From Myxococcales bacterium (GTDB lineage Bacteria > Myxococcota_A > Polyangia > Haliangiales > Haliangiaceae): a stretch of DNA of 64,000 nt. The position numbers and the translations under genes are program-made. The notes below the pieces were generated by a model. That model ran no database searches. It saw only the letters and a program-made list of their open reading frames with translations, and had not been told where the DNA came from. How positions within the stretch are numbered: position 1 is the stretch's first letter; each line of letters starts with the position of its first letter. Where the stretch lies: contig JADJUF010000001.1 in assembly GCA_016717005.1 (NCBI GenBank), positions 744,001 through 808,000 on the forward strand, read 5' to 3'. Positions 63,462 through 64,000 of this stretch are shown here, piece by piece.

Positions 63462-64000
63462 CCCAACGCACCCGCCCGACCACCCTTCACAACCCGCACC
63501 TGCTCAGCAAGGACGAGCTGATCGCCGGCTTCATCGCCCGCCAGCCGCTCCTGGACGAGCTGGTCGATGATCTGCGCCGCGGCGGCGGACAGCACCACCT
63601 GCTGGTCGGCGCGCGCGGCACCGGCAAGACCACGCTGCTCCTGCGCCTAGGGCTGGCCATCGACGACGATCCGGCGCTGGCCAGGCGGGCCATCGCGCTG
63701 CGCTTCCCCGAGGAGCAGTACAACATCATCCGCGCCTCGGACCTGTGGCTCAACTGCCTCGACGCGCTGGTCGACGCGCTCGAGCGGCGCGGCGCCACCG
63801 ACGAGGCCAAGCGCCTCGAGGCCGTGATCGACGAGACCGACGCGCTCGACGACGAGGCCGAGCGGGCCGAGCGCGCGCTGGGGCAGCTCAGCGCCTGGGC
63901 CCGGCGCGCCAAGCGGCTGGTCGTGCTCTTGGTCGACAACCTCGACCTGGTCTTCGACCGCCTGAGCGAGTCGCACTGGGCGCTGCGCAAGGTGCTGACC
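63458..64000 (+). CDS. Second P-loop ATPase (3' end beyond window)
   Basis: 181 residues visible. Starts MTQRTRPTTLHNPHLLSKDE. Walker A is HHLLVGARGTGKTTLLLRLG (about 48-67), Walker B LVVLLVDNLDLVFDRL (about 150-165). The region between (ALRFPEEQYNIIRASDLWLNCLDALVDALE) is conserved in a class of large bacterial ATPases (recalled). It is cut at the window edge, so any effector or TPR domain after the ATPase is not visible. Co-translated with the previous gene. Confidence 0.83.
   Translation, partial: MTQRTRPTTLHNPHLLSKDELIAGFIARQPLLDELVDDLRRGGGQHHLLVGARGTGKTTLLLRLGLAIDDDPALARRAIALRFPEEQYNIIRASDLWLNCLDALVDALERRGATDEAKRLEAVIDETDALDDEAERAERALGQLSAWARRAKRLVVLLVDNLDLVFDRLSESHWALRKVLT

Overview
The window is very GC-rich DNA with long open frames on both strands, many lipoprotein signals, multi-TPR proteins, FHA and AgmX/PglI domains, and a gliding-motility-like (Glt) gene cluster. 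Together these point to a myxobacterium or close relative (Myxococcota), perhaps of the Haliangium/Kofleriaceae kind. That placement is inferred from gene content only; there is no rRNA here to confirm it.

Layout. (1) 1-10590: a peptide-secretion locus. A C39-peptidase ABC exporter (cut by the left edge) and a HlyD-like adaptor run leftward. A TolC-like channel, a leucine-rich lipoprotein, a TolB-like/beta-barrel protein, two small double-glycine-leader peptides and another beta-barrel protein run rightward. (2) 10692-22062: mixed metabolic and accessory genes: a class V aminotransferase, a KirBac potassium channel, a GH31 glycosidase lipoprotein, a beta-hydroxyacid dehydrogenase-like enzyme, a DUF1993 protein, a beta-barrel protein, an IS91-type transposase remnant, a VapBC-like toxin-antitoxin pair, a thiopurine methyltransferase, a GMC oxidoreductase and tRNA-Leu(CAG). 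(3) 22248-23864: an FHA-GAF-class III cyclase. (4) 24259-47157, all leftward: a seven-gene cluster resembling gltC/D/E/F/G/I of Myxococcus xanthus. It ends in a TPR gene of about 3,945 codons. Two genes of this cluster each carry an apparent one-base frameshift. (5) 47578-51723: a Cys-rich lipoprotein, then the housekeeping operon rpsP-khpA-rimM-trmD-rplS-yraN (leftward), in which TrmD carries a second RNA-methyltransferase-like domain. (6) 51809-57476: a multihaem cytochrome lipoprotein, an RlpA-like lipoprotein and two ABC-2 exporter ATPase/permease pairs, joined by start/stop overlaps. (7) 57482-62060: leftward rimO, a membrane metallophosphoesterase and a zinc-ribbon-like protein. (8) 62283-64000: two overlapping P-loop ATPase genes behind a tandem-repeat control region; the second runs off the right edge.

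The most novel element is the pair of related double-glycine peptides beside a complete type I export system. They look like a small secreted-peptide family processed by the C39 exporter. The Glt-like cluster is the largest functional unit and probably builds an envelope-spanning complex. Recognisable sigma70-type promoters precede rpsP, rimO, tRNA-Leu, the toxin-antitoxin pair, the glt-like cluster and the Cys-rich lipoprotein. At the toxin-antitoxin pair and rimO the predicted transcript start falls at or next to the start codon, which suggests leaderless mRNAs.
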